From positions 1 through 64,000 of the forward strand of contig NZ_VZRA01000002.1 in assembly GCF_008802355.1 (NCBI RefSeq): a DNA stretch of 64,000 bases, read 5' to 3'. Position numbers and translations under genes: made by a program. The notes beneath the pieces were generated by a model, which did not search any database, had not been told where the DNA came from, and saw nothing but the letters and a program-made list of their open reading frames with translations. The stretch is from Oryzomonas sagensis (lineage in GTDB: Bacteria; Desulfobacterota; Desulfuromonadia; Geobacterales; Pseudopelobacteraceae). Below are positions 33,938-42,968 of the stretch, one piece after another; position 1 is the stretch's first letter, and each line of letters begins with the position of its first letter.

Positions 33938-36113
33938 GGGGGATCACTCCTAAAAGGTTGGCCGACGGACTGTCGGCCGTAACGGCAACAAGGACATCCT
34001 CGTCCAGCAGCGCAGTCCGGATGAGGTGCAGCGAAGCAAGCATACGATTCAGGACATTCCGGGGGCATGCGCATGCTGCTGCTGATTCGGTTTCGAGGCG
34101 GATGGTCTTGATGGCACTGGTCACGCGGTCAAGGGCGGCATCATGAAAGGTTGCAGTCGGCCGTCTGAAAAAGAGCGCCGTGGAGGACAACACGTCCTGC
34201 ACGCTGTCGGCCAGCGGTTGAGGCATCCGGAGCGACCCGGCATCCTGGCGCAGGTGGATTACGGCCCGGCCGATTTCGACGACCGAGAACATCAGGGCCA
34301 GCAGTCTCCGGTCCTGCTCATCCGCTATTTTCTGCACGGCAGCCTGTTTATGCAGCAAATCACGGGTGCCGCTTTCGAAGCGATTCCTGAGACCGGCAAG
34401 GGGGGCAAAGCAGGCCATGATCACCTGATGGCGAATCTGGCGGGCCAAGCGCCGCTTGAGCCAGGAACCGGACACGGGTATCAGCGTGCGGTACAGGACC
34501 CCCGCCACCACTACCCCCACGAGAACGCCACAACCGTCATTGATAAAGTCCACCGGGTTGAATTGCATGGTATTGCTGGGGTTTGTCATCTGGATGAAAA
34601 AAACGGTGTAACCGAAGCCGATATCGACGAGGCCGGGGCGGGTGCGGAGATACAGTCCGACCATCAGAAAAGGAAGCATACTTGCGCAGAGGAGTGCAAA
34701 TCCGTCCATGTCGGGCATGACAAGGAACTTGTACGCGAATGCGGCAACGAGGCCGGCCAGGTGGCCGATGAACATCCTGTTGGTGTTTCTCGATGGATCG
34801 GGGGCCGAGGCGAACAGGGCGCTGGCGATGGCGACAAAGGTGAGGGCGCTGGTGCCATAGGGCCATGCGGAAGCGATCCAGAACCACCCGATCACGATGA
34901 TCCCGACAAAGGCCCTTCCCCCCGACAAGAGAGCGACTACCGGGTCGGTTCGAACGGAAAAGTCGATATCGTCCGGGGTATTCGGTTCATTTTCAGCGTT
35001 CGGCAGGGTGGCGTAGGTTTGGGTGTAAGCATGCAACTCCCGCAGGAAGCGATGCAGAAGTTCCACGGCTGTCGCAAAATCCAGCGCGGTTTGGGGGTCA
35101 CCATCAGCCGTGATGTTTTTCCGCACTTCCTCGATGCGGCGTCCCAGCACTGCGCGGAAGGCGGCGATCCGTCGTGCGGCCTGATGCGCCGCATCGGCAT
35201 TCGCCGGGATCTCACCTTTGGTAACGACCGTCTCGCCGAATGATTCCCACAGGCCGGTGAGAGCCAGACCCGCTGGGGTTGCGTTTTTCGTCAGCCTCTT
35301 CAAAAGGTGCTGGAATGAGCTGAAGGTGGTGGTTACCGCCATGAATTCACTGTTGAGCTTCCGCAGCCTGAGGTCGCGGCCCCGTACTTCCGGGTCTTCC
35401 AGGACCGCATTGCTGCGGATCGATTCGAGTGAGAGCACATTGCCGACCAGTCGGAGTCGCATACTGTCGAGCTCGGCCCGTCCGGCCGCGCCGGAGAGCG
35501 ATGCCCGGATGAAAGCGATGAATTCCCTGTAGCGGTTCTGGACGTTGCTGGTAATGGCATCGGAAAGGCGCCGCGGGAAGACGACGTCGCTGACGACGCC
35601 GGCACACAGGATACCCAGGGTGATCTCGGTAAGCCGGGTGGAGGCGATGGAGAAGAATGCCGTGGGCTCCGGTATGGAGAATTGGCCCATCATGGCCGCC
35701 GAATACCCGGCCAGGACGCAGCCATAGGACCTGAAATTGCGGTAGAAAGCCGAGCCGGCGGTACAGAGCCCGACCCACACGGCCAGCCCGAGTACATAGA
35801 GCACCGGCTCCTGGGCAAACAGGCCCAAAAGCAGGAGGCCGACGAGAATGCCGGCAATCGTGGCGCCGATGCGATAGATGCTCTTCACCAGGACCAGGCC
35901 GGTTTGCTGCTGCATGACGATGACTGCGGTCATCATGGCCGTGCGCGGCTGATCGAGCCGCAGTTGCATGGATATCCACATCGCCAGGAATGCGGCCAGG
36001 ATGATCTTGAACACGAAGATCCAATCCAAGCCGTCGGTCCTGCCCCAAAAGAGCAGTTCCCGCCATACCGTGCCGAACGGGGATTTTACGGTATCCGCCC
36101 CGCAAACGCTCAT
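33927..36113 (-). CDS. FUSC/AaeB-type efflux protein
   Basis: The 728-residue product has two halves, each with a membrane bundle followed by a cytoplasmic helical part: helices in residues about 30-170 (IILAAFLAMWISMQLRLDQP) and again in 385-520 (ALLSGGRAFVGIIVIGWFW). Charged coiled helices fill 175-350 and 540-700. AaeB relatives export aromatic acids and similar compounds. Its ATG overlaps the OMF stop by 4 bases. The substrate is not evident. Confidence 0.88.
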   Translation of the reverse strand: MSVCGADTVKSPFGTVWRELLFWGRTDGLDWIFVFKIILAAFLAMWISMQLRLDQPRTAMMTAVIVMQQQTGLVLVKSIYRIGATIAGILVGLLLLGLFAQEPVLYVLGLAVWVGLCTAGSAFYRNFRSYGCVLAGYSAAMMGQFSIPEPTAFFSIASTRLTEITLGILCAGVVSDVVFPRRLSDAITSNVQNRYREFIAFIRASLSGAAGRAELDSMRLRLVGNVLSLESIRSNAVLEDPEVRGRDLRLRKLNSEFMAVTTTFSSFQHLLKRLTKNATPAGLALTGLWESFGETVVTKGEIPANADAAHQAARRIAAFRAVLGRRIEEVRKNITADGDPQTALDFATAVELLHRFLRELHAYTQTYATLPNAENEPNTPDDIDFSVRTDPVVALLSGGRAFVGIIVIGWFWIASAWPYGTSALTFVAIASALFASAPDPSRNTNRMFIGHLAGLVAAFAYKFLVMPDMDGFALLCASMLPFLMVGLYLRTRPGLVDIGFGYTVFFIQMTNPSNTMQFNPVDFINDGCGVLVGVVVAGVLYRTLIPVSGSWLKRRLARQIRHQVIMACFAPLAGLRNRFESGTRDLLHKQAAVQKIADEQDRRLLALMFSVVEIGRAVIHLRQDAGSLRMPQPLADSVQDVLSSTALFFRRPTATFHDAALDRVTSAIKTIRLETESAAACACPRNVLNRMLASLHLIRTALLDEDVLVAVTADSPSANLLGVIPHAA

Positions 36114-37549
36114 TGCCGCATCCCCTTCGCTGGCGGCGGCGTGACCGGTATCCCTCCTCCGATCGCTTGCATCAAGGCGGCGTATGCGTCGAGAAAGCGC
36201 GCCTCCACCTGCGCCTTGCGCTGGGCTTCGATCAGCGTCTGGTTCTGGGCATTGAGGACATTGAAGTAATCGGTCATCCCGGAACGGAAAGCCTGGAGCG
36301 CTATGTCGTAGGTGCGCTTTGCAAGATCATGGGCATTGTTCGACTCCCTGCGCTGCGTTTCCAGGGAGCGCAGGGTGACAATCTGATTGGCGACGTTTTC
36401 CAGGGCCCGGATCAGGGTGCTGTTGTACGATTCCACCGCGATGTCGTAATCGGCAGTTGAAACGGCAAGCTGGCTGCGGAGCCGCCCGCCCTCGAAGATC
36501 GGCAGTGAAATCGCCGGGCCGAAGCCTGCGATCAACGACCCCGGAGAGAGGAATTGGGCAAAGCTGAGGGACTGCCATCCGGCAAAAGCCGTCAGGTTGA
36601 TGTTCGGGTAGAACGCCGCCTTGGCGACGTCGATCCCGTTACCGGCCGCCTCGACCATCCAGCATTGGGCTACCACGTCTGGCCGGCGTCCCAGCAGATC
36701 GGCGGGCAAGACGGCCGGCAGGCCGATCGGCACGTTGAGGGACAGGGATGGCCGGTGGATACTCTCCCCATCACCCGGCCCTTTGCCGGTAAGCGCACTC
36801 AACTGATTGCGCAACAACTCGATCGACTCGGAAATACGCTCGATCTCCGCCCGTGCCGCCGGCAACGGCGTTTCCGTCTGCCTCAGGTCGAGTTCCGTCG
36901 CGAGCCCCGCGGTCAGGCGCTTCCGGGTGATATCGAAGATGTTCTGGCGTTGGTGCAGCGTCGAGCGGGCGATGTCCAACAGAACATGCTGGAGCGACAG
37001 CTGCACGTAAACCCGTACCACCGCTGTCTGGAGGGCCAGGCGGGTCTCCTGGGCCTCGGCCGTTGCCACCTGGACGTAATCCAGGGATGCCGCAAGCGCT
37101 TTGCGGTTTTTCCCCCACAGGTCGAGTTCGTAGAAAAGATCGAGTGTCGCCCGATTGTTCCATGACCAGTTGCCGGCATAGGGCGCCGGAATGAATTGAT
37201 GCTCCGTGAACTGCTCCCGGGTGAAGGCGGCGTCGGCCTGGAGGGAGGGGAACTGTGCCGATCCCGCAATCCCGCTCAGTGCCTGCGTTTTTGCAACGCG
37301 GGCCTGCGCCATGCGTATGCTCGGATTCCCGGAGGTCGCCTCCTCGACCAGACGGTCAAGCTGCGGATCGGCATACGCCTTCCACCATTGCTGCGATGGC
37401 CACGGGATCGGCTGTTTTGCGGCCGATTTCAGCGTGCTGCCTGCATTCAGCTGATTGGGATCGAGCATGTGCGAACGCGGTGCGGTATTGGGAGCATTGT
37501 GAGGCAAGCTGGCACAGCCGCCGATGACAAGCACCAGTGCCGCTTTCAA
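36110..37549 (-). CDS. NodT-type outer-membrane efflux lipoprotein
   Basis: About 479 residues with a lipobox (LVIGGC), WWKAYADPQLDRLVEEA, ELDLWGKNRKALAA and LLGRRPDVVA, all signature positions of the NodT/OprM family; it forms the trimeric outer-membrane channel. The TTG at 37549 lacks a ribosome site. A CTG at 37588 lies 6 bases after AGGAG in the same frame and would give a better signal peptide (FSPRNKINAVSCLKAALVLV), so translation may start there. First gene of the efflux operon, preceded by a TTAAC-N3-GTTAG site. Confidence 0.88.
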   Translation of the reverse strand: MKAALVLVIGGCASLPHNAPNTAPRSHMLDPNQLNAGSTLKSAAKQPIPWPSQQWWKAYADPQLDRLVEEATSGNPSIRMAQARVAKTQALSGIAGSAQFPSLQADAAFTREQFTEHQFIPAPYAGNWSWNNRATLDLFYELDLWGKNRKALAASLDYVQVATAEAQETRLALQTAVVRVYVQLSLQHVLLDIARSTLHQRQNIFDITRKRLTAGLATELDLRQTETPLPAARAEIERISESIELLRNQLSALTGKGPGDGESIHRPSLSLNVPIGLPAVLPADLLGRRPDVVAQCWMVEAAGNGIDVAKAAFYPNINLTAFAGWQSLSFAQFLSPGSLIAGFGPAISLPIFEGGRLRSQLAVSTADYDIAVESYNSTLIRALENVANQIVTLRSLETQRRESNNAHDLAKRTYDIALQAFRSGMTDYFNVLNAQNQTLIEAQRKAQVEARFLDAYAALMQAIGGGIPVTPPPAKGMRQ

Positions 37550-37551
37550 AC

Positions 37552-37568
37552 AACTAACTGCGTTAATT
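37552..37568 (-). promoter_or_regulatory. Putative TetR operator before the efflux operon
   Basis: On the minus strand ATTAACGCAGTTAGTT, i.e. TTAAC-GCA-GTTAG, one mismatch from the perfect palindrome before the squalene-hopene cyclase gene. It lies at the 5' end of the channel gene. Confidence 0.6.
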
Positions 37569-37952
37569 TTGTTTCGAGGGGAAAACAGACTGATCTCCTA
37601 AGGGTTTTGACGGCCGATACATCTTTGGAATGTAAACCGCGCGGTTTTGGGAACGATTCATGGGAATGGCTGTGGCCGGCTGATGTCAAGAACGGTTGGC
37701 CGGCCACATGCTCTGCGTATCTGCATGGGCTGTCGTACACTGAAATACGGGGGGCTGATGCGGCATGATATTGGTGGTGCCGCTACAAAAAGTGCATACG
37801 GCAACCGCCATTACTTCATACGTTGTGCGGCAGTCCCGCTTAAGCGGCGTATGCCGGCAAGCAGCGGGGCAGCTTCAGCTTTAGGGCTGGTACAACATTC
37901 CAGCATGTGTGCCTCGGTTATAGGCTGAAGCCAAAATCATGCCAAAATATAA

Positions 37953-38070
37953 ATTGCAATAATTTTAAGATGATATATTGTTATGCCATTGCTAAACAGT
38001 AATATGCTGCTAATATTATTGCAATATGTTGCTAATAGTATAATAATTGCAAAATATTGCGTTAAATTGC
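37953..38070 (+). promoter_or_regulatory. AT-rich promoter region with ATTGCAA repeats
   Basis: ATTGCAAT occurs at 37953 and 38018 and ATTGCAAA at 38046, with TATGCTGCTAATA (about 38002) and TATGTTGCTAATA (about 38025) between them. The array lies 40-150 bases before the sigma54 activator gene and is far more AT-rich than its surroundings. The rest of 37590-37950 holds no gene; it has a 9-bp inverted repeat GTGGCCGGC (about 37669-37708). Confidence 0.5.
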
Positions 38071-38106
38071 GCGGCCGCACACCAGCAAGCCGGAAAGAGA
38101 GGCCAC

Positions 38107-39660
38107 ATGGCTAACCGGGACGATTTCTTTAGAGAGGTTACGATCAGGATCTGCAGCAGCCTCGATATAAAAACAGCGCTCAGGAATGCCTTCGACTATC
38201 TGAAGCTTTACTTCCCCCTGGACACCCTCAGCCTGACCATTCACGATGTCAATATCTCATCCATCAGGAGAATCGCCAACGTCGCGGCGGACAATGTGGA
38301 TCTTCCGGATGAGATCATTGCCATTCCCAAGAAACTTTGGAAACAGGTACAAGCGTGGAAGCCCACGGTTCCTACCATTATAAGCTCTGATCGCGACGAT
38401 TTTTTCCGCATATTGGCACCATTCATCAAGCTTGAGGGGAATTCAAAGATTCTCGTGCCGCTCCTGATCGAGGGAAAATCACTGGGGTCGCTGATATTAT
38501 GCGCGCGTGGCGAGGGAAGATATAACGCCAAACATGTAGGGCTCCTGGCGACGGTCGCCACCCCCTTTGCCATCGCCCTGGCCAATGCCTTGTCGTACGA
38601 AAAGCTTTTGAAATATCGGGATCGCCTTATCGACGACAACCACTTTCTGAACAAGGAACTCTCCACACGAGCCGGCGGCCAAATAATCGGAGAGGATTCG
38701 GGGTTGAAAAACGTCCTGGATATGGTCCAGCACGTGGCGCCGCTCAACAACACAGTATTGCTTCTGGGGGAAACGGGGACCGGCAAGGAAGTGATCGCCA
38801 ACGCAATTCATTTTGCCTCGCCGCGCAAAAACGGACCATTCATCAAGGTCAACTGCGGGGCGATCCCGGGGAGCCTTATCGACAGCGAACTGTTCGGCCA
38901 CGAAAAGGGGGCATTTACCGGAGCGGTCGATGAAAGGCGCGGACGCTTCGAACGCGCCGACGGCGGGACCATCTTTCTGGATGAAATCGCGGAATTGCCG
39001 CCCCCTGCCCAAGTGCGCCTGCTTCGCGTCCTCCAGAATCGCGAAATCGAACGGGTCGGGGGCAACAAATCAATCCCCGTCGATATCCGCGTGATCGCCG
39101 CAACCCACCGCAACCTGGGAAACATGGTTTCGGAAAACAGATTCAGGGAGGATCTCTGGTTCAGGCTGAATGTCTTTCCCATTATCATACCGCCGCTCCG
39201 GCAGCGCAAAGAAGACATTCCGCTCCTGGCGCGCTATTTTGTGCGGGCAAAGGCCATGGAATTGGGTTTTGCCCTCATGCCCGCCATTGCCCCGGGAGCT
39301 ATGGCGCGCCTGGTGAATTACGATTGGCCCGGCAACGTCCGCGAATTGGAAAACCTGATGGAGCGCGAGGTGATACTGCACCAGGGAGGGCAATTGATGT
39401 TCGATACGCTGCTGCCGGGGGGAAGAAAAAGCGAAAACGCGGTCCCCAAAGAGGTAAGCAACTCCCCCGCCCCCTTGAGGCTTGACGAAGCGATGGCCTT
39501 GCACCTCAGTGATGTCATGCGAGTGGCCAATGGCAGGATTCATGGACCTGGCGGTGCGGCTGAATTGCTTGGTATCAATCCGAGCACCTTGCGGTGGCGG
39601 CTGGATAAGCTCGGCATAAGGCACGGCCGCTCTAAAAAAGTATCTGAGCCGTTACCATGA
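38107..39660 (+). CDS. Sigma54-dependent activator with GAF-like domain
   Basis: The ATG at 38107 follows AAAGAGAGG. The 517-residue product has an N-terminal GAF-like sensor (about residues 1-165), a sigma54 AAA+ domain (about 180-410) with GETGTGKE (Walker A), GAFTGA (sigma54 contact) and GGTIFLDE (Walker B), and a Fis-type HTH (GAAELLGINPSTLRWRLDKL, near 480). It resembles FhlA/NorR-type activators responding to a small molecule. No -24/-12 promoter was found nearby, so its targets are unknown. Confidence 0.9.
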   Translation: MANRDDFFREVTIRICSSLDIKTALRNAFDYLKLYFPLDTLSLTIHDVNISSIRRIANVAADNVDLPDEIIAIPKKLWKQVQAWKPTVPTIISSDRDDFFRILAPFIKLEGNSKILVPLLIEGKSLGSLILCARGEGRYNAKHVGLLATVATPFAIALANALSYEKLLKYRDRLIDDNHFLNKELSTRAGGQIIGEDSGLKNVLDMVQHVAPLNNTVLLLGETGTGKEVIANAIHFASPRKNGPFIKVNCGAIPGSLIDSELFGHEKGAFTGAVDERRGRFERADGGTIFLDEIAELPPPAQVRLLRVLQNREIERVGGNKSIPVDIRVIAATHRNLGNMVSENRFREDLWFRLNVFPIIIPPLRQRKEDIPLLARYFVRAKAMELGFALMPAIAPGAMARLVNYDWPGNVRELENLMEREVILHQGGQLMFDTLLPGGRKSENAVPKEVSNSPAPLRLDEAMALHLSDVMRVANGRIHGPGGAAELLGINPSTLRWRLDKLGIRHGRSKKVSEPLP

Positions 39661-39876
39661 TAGGTCGTCTCAGGGGCAACCCCGCCATTCGCCGGAACAT
39701 CGGGGTATTGGCTTTCCTCTTTTTCTTTTCATCCCCCTCCTGATGTCCTTCGCCCACGCGGCGGGGCGGGAGGCCCGGTTGGGGCCGCCACCGCGCTGCC
39801 GAACCGGGGCTCTGGTTCCTTCTCTTGCCATATCTGCTCCGGTGTGATATCAAGTACGTTACTTTTGGTAATTACA

Positions 39877-39890
39877 GTTAACGGTGTTAA
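39877..39890 (+). promoter_or_regulatory. Putative TetR operator at its own gene
   Basis: TTAAC-GGT-GTTAA (with a leading G) directly overlaps the start of the TetR gene, as expected for autorepression. Confidence 0.6.
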
Positions 39891-40504
39891 TGATGGGGCT
39901 GAAGGAACGGCGCATACAACACAAGGAACAGTTCCGGGCGGAGATCCTGGCCGCAGCGCGGGAACTCTTTTCCCAGGAGGGGTACTCCCAGTTCTCCATG
40001 CGCAAGCTGGCCGCCCGGATCGAGCATTCCCCGACCACGATCTACCTCTATTTCCGCGACAAGGACGATCTGCTCTTTTATATCTGTGAAGAACTCTATG
40101 CCGCTTTTCTCAAAGCTGTGGTCGAAATCAGGCAGGCCGAGCCCGACCCGGGCCAAGCGCTCCGCCTCATCCTCCATCAGTACATTCGGTTCGGCGTCTC
40201 CCATCCCGAGCAATACAAAACGGTATTCTTCACCAGCCCGGTCGTCTATGGCTCGCCGGACAGCTTTATGACCAGGGACACGGTCGCCTTACGCTCGTAC
40301 CGGGCTTTTCTCGACCTCATCAGCGAGTGCATCCAGTGCGGTGTCCTGCGGAAAAACGACTGCAATACGCTCGCGATGGTGTTCTGGAGCGCTATGCACG
40401 GCTTGGTGACCAGCATCATCTTCACCAGGGACTTCCCCATGCCCGATACCGCGCTCATGGCCGACATCCTGATAGACGGGCTCTTGAAAGGGCACGCCGC
40501 ATAA
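39890..40504 (+). CDS. TetR/AcrR-family regulator
   Basis: The 204-residue product has the TetR HTH in residues 12-60 (RAEILAAARELFSQEGY, FSMRKLAARIEHSPTTIYLYF, in parts) and a helical ligand domain. Start codons GTG 39884, ATG 39890 and ATG 39893 are all possible; none has a clear ribosome site. Its own start overlaps a TTAAC-N3-GTTAA palindrome also found before the cyclase and the efflux operon, so it probably represses all three. A hydrophobic ligand is likely. Confidence 0.88.
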   Translation: MMGLKERRIQHKEQFRAEILAAARELFSQEGYSQFSMRKLAARIEHSPTTIYLYFRDKDDLLFYICEELYAAFLKAVVEIRQAEPDPGQALRLILHQYIRFGVSHPEQYKTVFFTSPVVYGSPDSFMTRDTVALRSYRAFLDLISECIQCGVLRKNDCNTLAMVFWSAMHGLVTSIIFTRDFPMPDTALMADILIDGLLKGHAA

Positions 40505-40519
40505 TTTTTTGCCCATCTG

Positions 40520-40535
40520 GTTAACGCAGTTAATT
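40520..40535 (+). promoter_or_regulatory. Putative TetR operator before shc
   Basis: A perfect TTAAC-GCA-GTTAA palindrome, 35 bases before the cyclase start and 16 bases after the tetR stop. Confidence 0.6.
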
Positions 40536-40569
40536 ACGGATAGCTGTGTTATTCAACGGAGAAACAGAC

Positions 40570-42723
40570 ATGATGCATAGCAAAACGAAAACGAAACTGA
40601 ATGTCATAGAGGGGGGCAGGGGAGCCAAACAGGCGGAGGCGGGAGTATCCGCAAACACCTTCCTGCATGTCGAGTCGGTCTTGGAAAAGGCCGCGCACCA
40701 GCTCGCCGCATTGCAAAACGACGACGGGCACTGGGTGTTCGAACTGGAAGCGGATGTCACCATCCCCTCGGAATACATCATGCTGCAGCGGTTTCTCGGC
40801 CGCAGCGTCGACGAAAAAACCGCTTCCCGCCTCTCCTCCTATCTCCTCGACCGGCAACTGCCGGACGGCAGCTGGCCCTTGTACGCCGTGGACGGCAATG
40901 CCAACATCAGCGCTTCGGTAAAAGCCTACTTTGCCCTCAAACTGCTCGGCCATGACAAAAATGCGCCGTACATGGTAAAGGCGCGGCAGATCATCCTCTC
41001 CCTCGGCGGCGCGGCGCGGTGCAACGTCTTCACCAGGATCACCCTGGCGCTCTTCGGCCAGGTCCCCTGGCATACGCCACCCGCCATGCCGATAGAGATC
41101 ATGCTGCTCCCGCGCTGGTTCTTTTTCCATCTCAGCAAAATATCCTACTGGTCGAGAACGGTTATCGTGCCGCTGTTGATCCTCTACGCGAAACAGCCGG
41201 TCTGTGCGCTGCGCCATGACGAGGGGATAACCGAACTGTTTACCACGCCTCCCGATATGCTGGGCAACCTGGATCACTTCCGGCACCGGGCCTGGCGAAA
41301 GAATGTCTTTATCATCCTCGACCGCGTTCTCAAGCGCACGATGCACTACATCCCGAAAAGGATCAGCGCCCACGCCCTGCGCCAGGCCGAACAATGGACC
41401 CGCGAGCGCATGCAGGGGGAGGGGGGCATCGGGGCCATCTACCCGGCCATGGCCAACGCCGTGATGGCGTTGAAAACCCTCGGCTGCCGGGAGGACGATC
41501 CCGACTATGTGCGGGGGCTAGCGGCTCTCGACGATCTGCTGATTCATCGGACGCCTGCTCCCGACGCTGTTCCAAGCCTCCAGAGCCCCTTCGGGGGAGG
41601 GATCGACCGCTCTTCGGCGGCCCCCGACCTCCTGCCGTCGCGGCATGCAGCGACAGCCCGGGATGACCATTTCAGTCTCTGCCAGCCGTGCAACTCCCCG
41701 GTATGGGATACCTGCCTGAGCCTGTCGGCCCTGGTGGAAGCGGGTATACCGGGAAACCTGTTCTCCGCGGACGAGGCCATGAAGTGGCTTTTCGACCGCC
41801 AGATCAGCACGCCGGGCGACTGGTCGGGCAAGTGCCCCGGCCTGGCGTGCGGCGGTTGGGCGTTCCAGTACGAAAACACCCTGTATCCCGATGTTGACGA
41901 CACCTCCAAGGTTCTGATGGGGCTGTTCCGGGCCGGAGCGCTGGAGCGGGAGGAATACCGGGAAAAGATCGCCAAGGCGGTCAGGTGGGTCATTGGGATG
42001 CAGAATTCCGACGGCGGCTGGGGGGCCTTCGATGTCGACAACGACTACCTGTATCTGAACGATATCCCCTTTGCCGACCATGGCGCCTTGCTCGACCCCA
42101 GCACCTCCGACCTCACCGGGCGCTGTATCGAAATGCTGGGGATGCTCGGTTACGGCCCGGATTTCCCGCCGATAGCCAGGGGGCTCGCCTATCTGGAAGA
42201 GGAGCAGGAGGCGTTTGGCGGCTGGTTCGGCCGGTGGGGGGTCAACTATCTCTACGGCACCTGGTCCGTGCTCTCCGGTCTGCATGAGGTGGGAGAGGAT
42301 ATGCAGAAGCCGTATGTCAGGAAGGCGGTGGAATGGCTCGTGGGGTGCCAGAACGGGGATGGCGGCTGGGGAGAGACCTGCGCCAGTTACGATGACCCGT
42401 CATTGGCCGGCAGCGGCGCCAGCACCCCGTCCCAGACCGCCTGGGCGCTCCTGGCGCTCATGGCTGCCGGCGAAACGGACCGCCCGGAGGTCCAGCGGGG
42501 CATGCAGTACCTGGTCGATCGCTACCACAACGGCTGGGAGGAACGGCATTTTACCGGGACCGGCTTCCCACGGGTCTTCTATCTGCGCTACCACGGCTAC
42601 CGGCTCTTCTTCCCCGTGTGGGCCCTGGGGGCGTACCTGCGGCGCCGGAGAGGGGCGACCACGGTACAGGACGCGGTGCGCAGAAAATATATGGGGGGAG
42701 TTTCCTGGCTCAAGCTGCAGTAA
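40570..42723 (+). CDS. shc: Squalene-hopene cyclase
   Basis: The ATG at 40570 follows ACGGAG. The 717-residue product cyclises squalene to hopene, the first hopanoid step, at the inner membrane. The catalytic DxDD acid is DVDD in YPDVDDTSK near residue 441; QW repeats are visible (QNSDGGWGAF, QNGDGGWGE, LDRQLPDGSW). An unusual, proline- and serine-rich stretch of about 40 residues (about 324-365, from HRTPAPDAVP to TARDDH) sits between LDDLL and the QPCNSPVWDT motif, where relatives have a short loop. A TetR operator precedes it. Confidence 0.93.
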   Translation: MMHSKTKTKLNVIEGGRGAKQAEAGVSANTFLHVESVLEKAAHQLAALQNDDGHWVFELEADVTIPSEYIMLQRFLGRSVDEKTASRLSSYLLDRQLPDGSWPLYAVDGNANISASVKAYFALKLLGHDKNAPYMVKARQIILSLGGAARCNVFTRITLALFGQVPWHTPPAMPIEIMLLPRWFFFHLSKISYWSRTVIVPLLILYAKQPVCALRHDEGITELFTTPPDMLGNLDHFRHRAWRKNVFIILDRVLKRTMHYIPKRISAHALRQAEQWTRERMQGEGGIGAIYPAMANAVMALKTLGCREDDPDYVRGLAALDDLLIHRTPAPDAVPSLQSPFGGGIDRSSAAPDLLPSRHAATARDDHFSLCQPCNSPVWDTCLSLSALVEAGIPGNLFSADEAMKWLFDRQISTPGDWSGKCPGLACGGWAFQYENTLYPDVDDTSKVLMGLFRAGALEREEYREKIAKAVRWVIGMQNSDGGWGAFDVDNDYLYLNDIPFADHGALLDPSTSDLTGRCIEMLGMLGYGPDFPPIARGLAYLEEEQEAFGGWFGRWGVNYLYGTWSVLSGLHEVGEDMQKPYVRKAVEWLVGCQNGDGGWGETCASYDDPSLAGSGASTPSQTAWALLALMAAGETDRPEVQRGMQYLVDRYHNGWEERHFTGTGFPRVFYLRYHGYRLFFPVWALGAYLRRRRGATTVQDAVRRKYMGGVSWLKLQ

Positions 42724-42874
42724 CCCGGAACAGAGGCAGAAGAAGGCCCAGGACTTTTTTGACACGGCAAAGAATCTGGAGAAGGCCCTGTCCTGGGGCG
42801 TGCCATACGAGACTGATGCTTTCTCAGCCCCTGGATGCCCCCGGATGGCTGCAAACTCGAACGTTAGCTCGTTC

Positions 42875-42910
42875 AGGCCTGTTCCCCGCGAAGGTTCGGG
42901 CCTTTCTTTT
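42875..42910 (+). terminator. Terminator after shc
   Basis: AGGCCTG and CGGGCCT pair (one G-U) around a 15-base loop, followed by TTTCTTTT, about 150 bases past the cyclase stop. Confidence 0.65.
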
Positions 42911-42968
42911 ATTGCCTGCCGGAACGCACGTAAGGTTGGCGACCGGATTCAGGGCCGTGGTGGAACCC

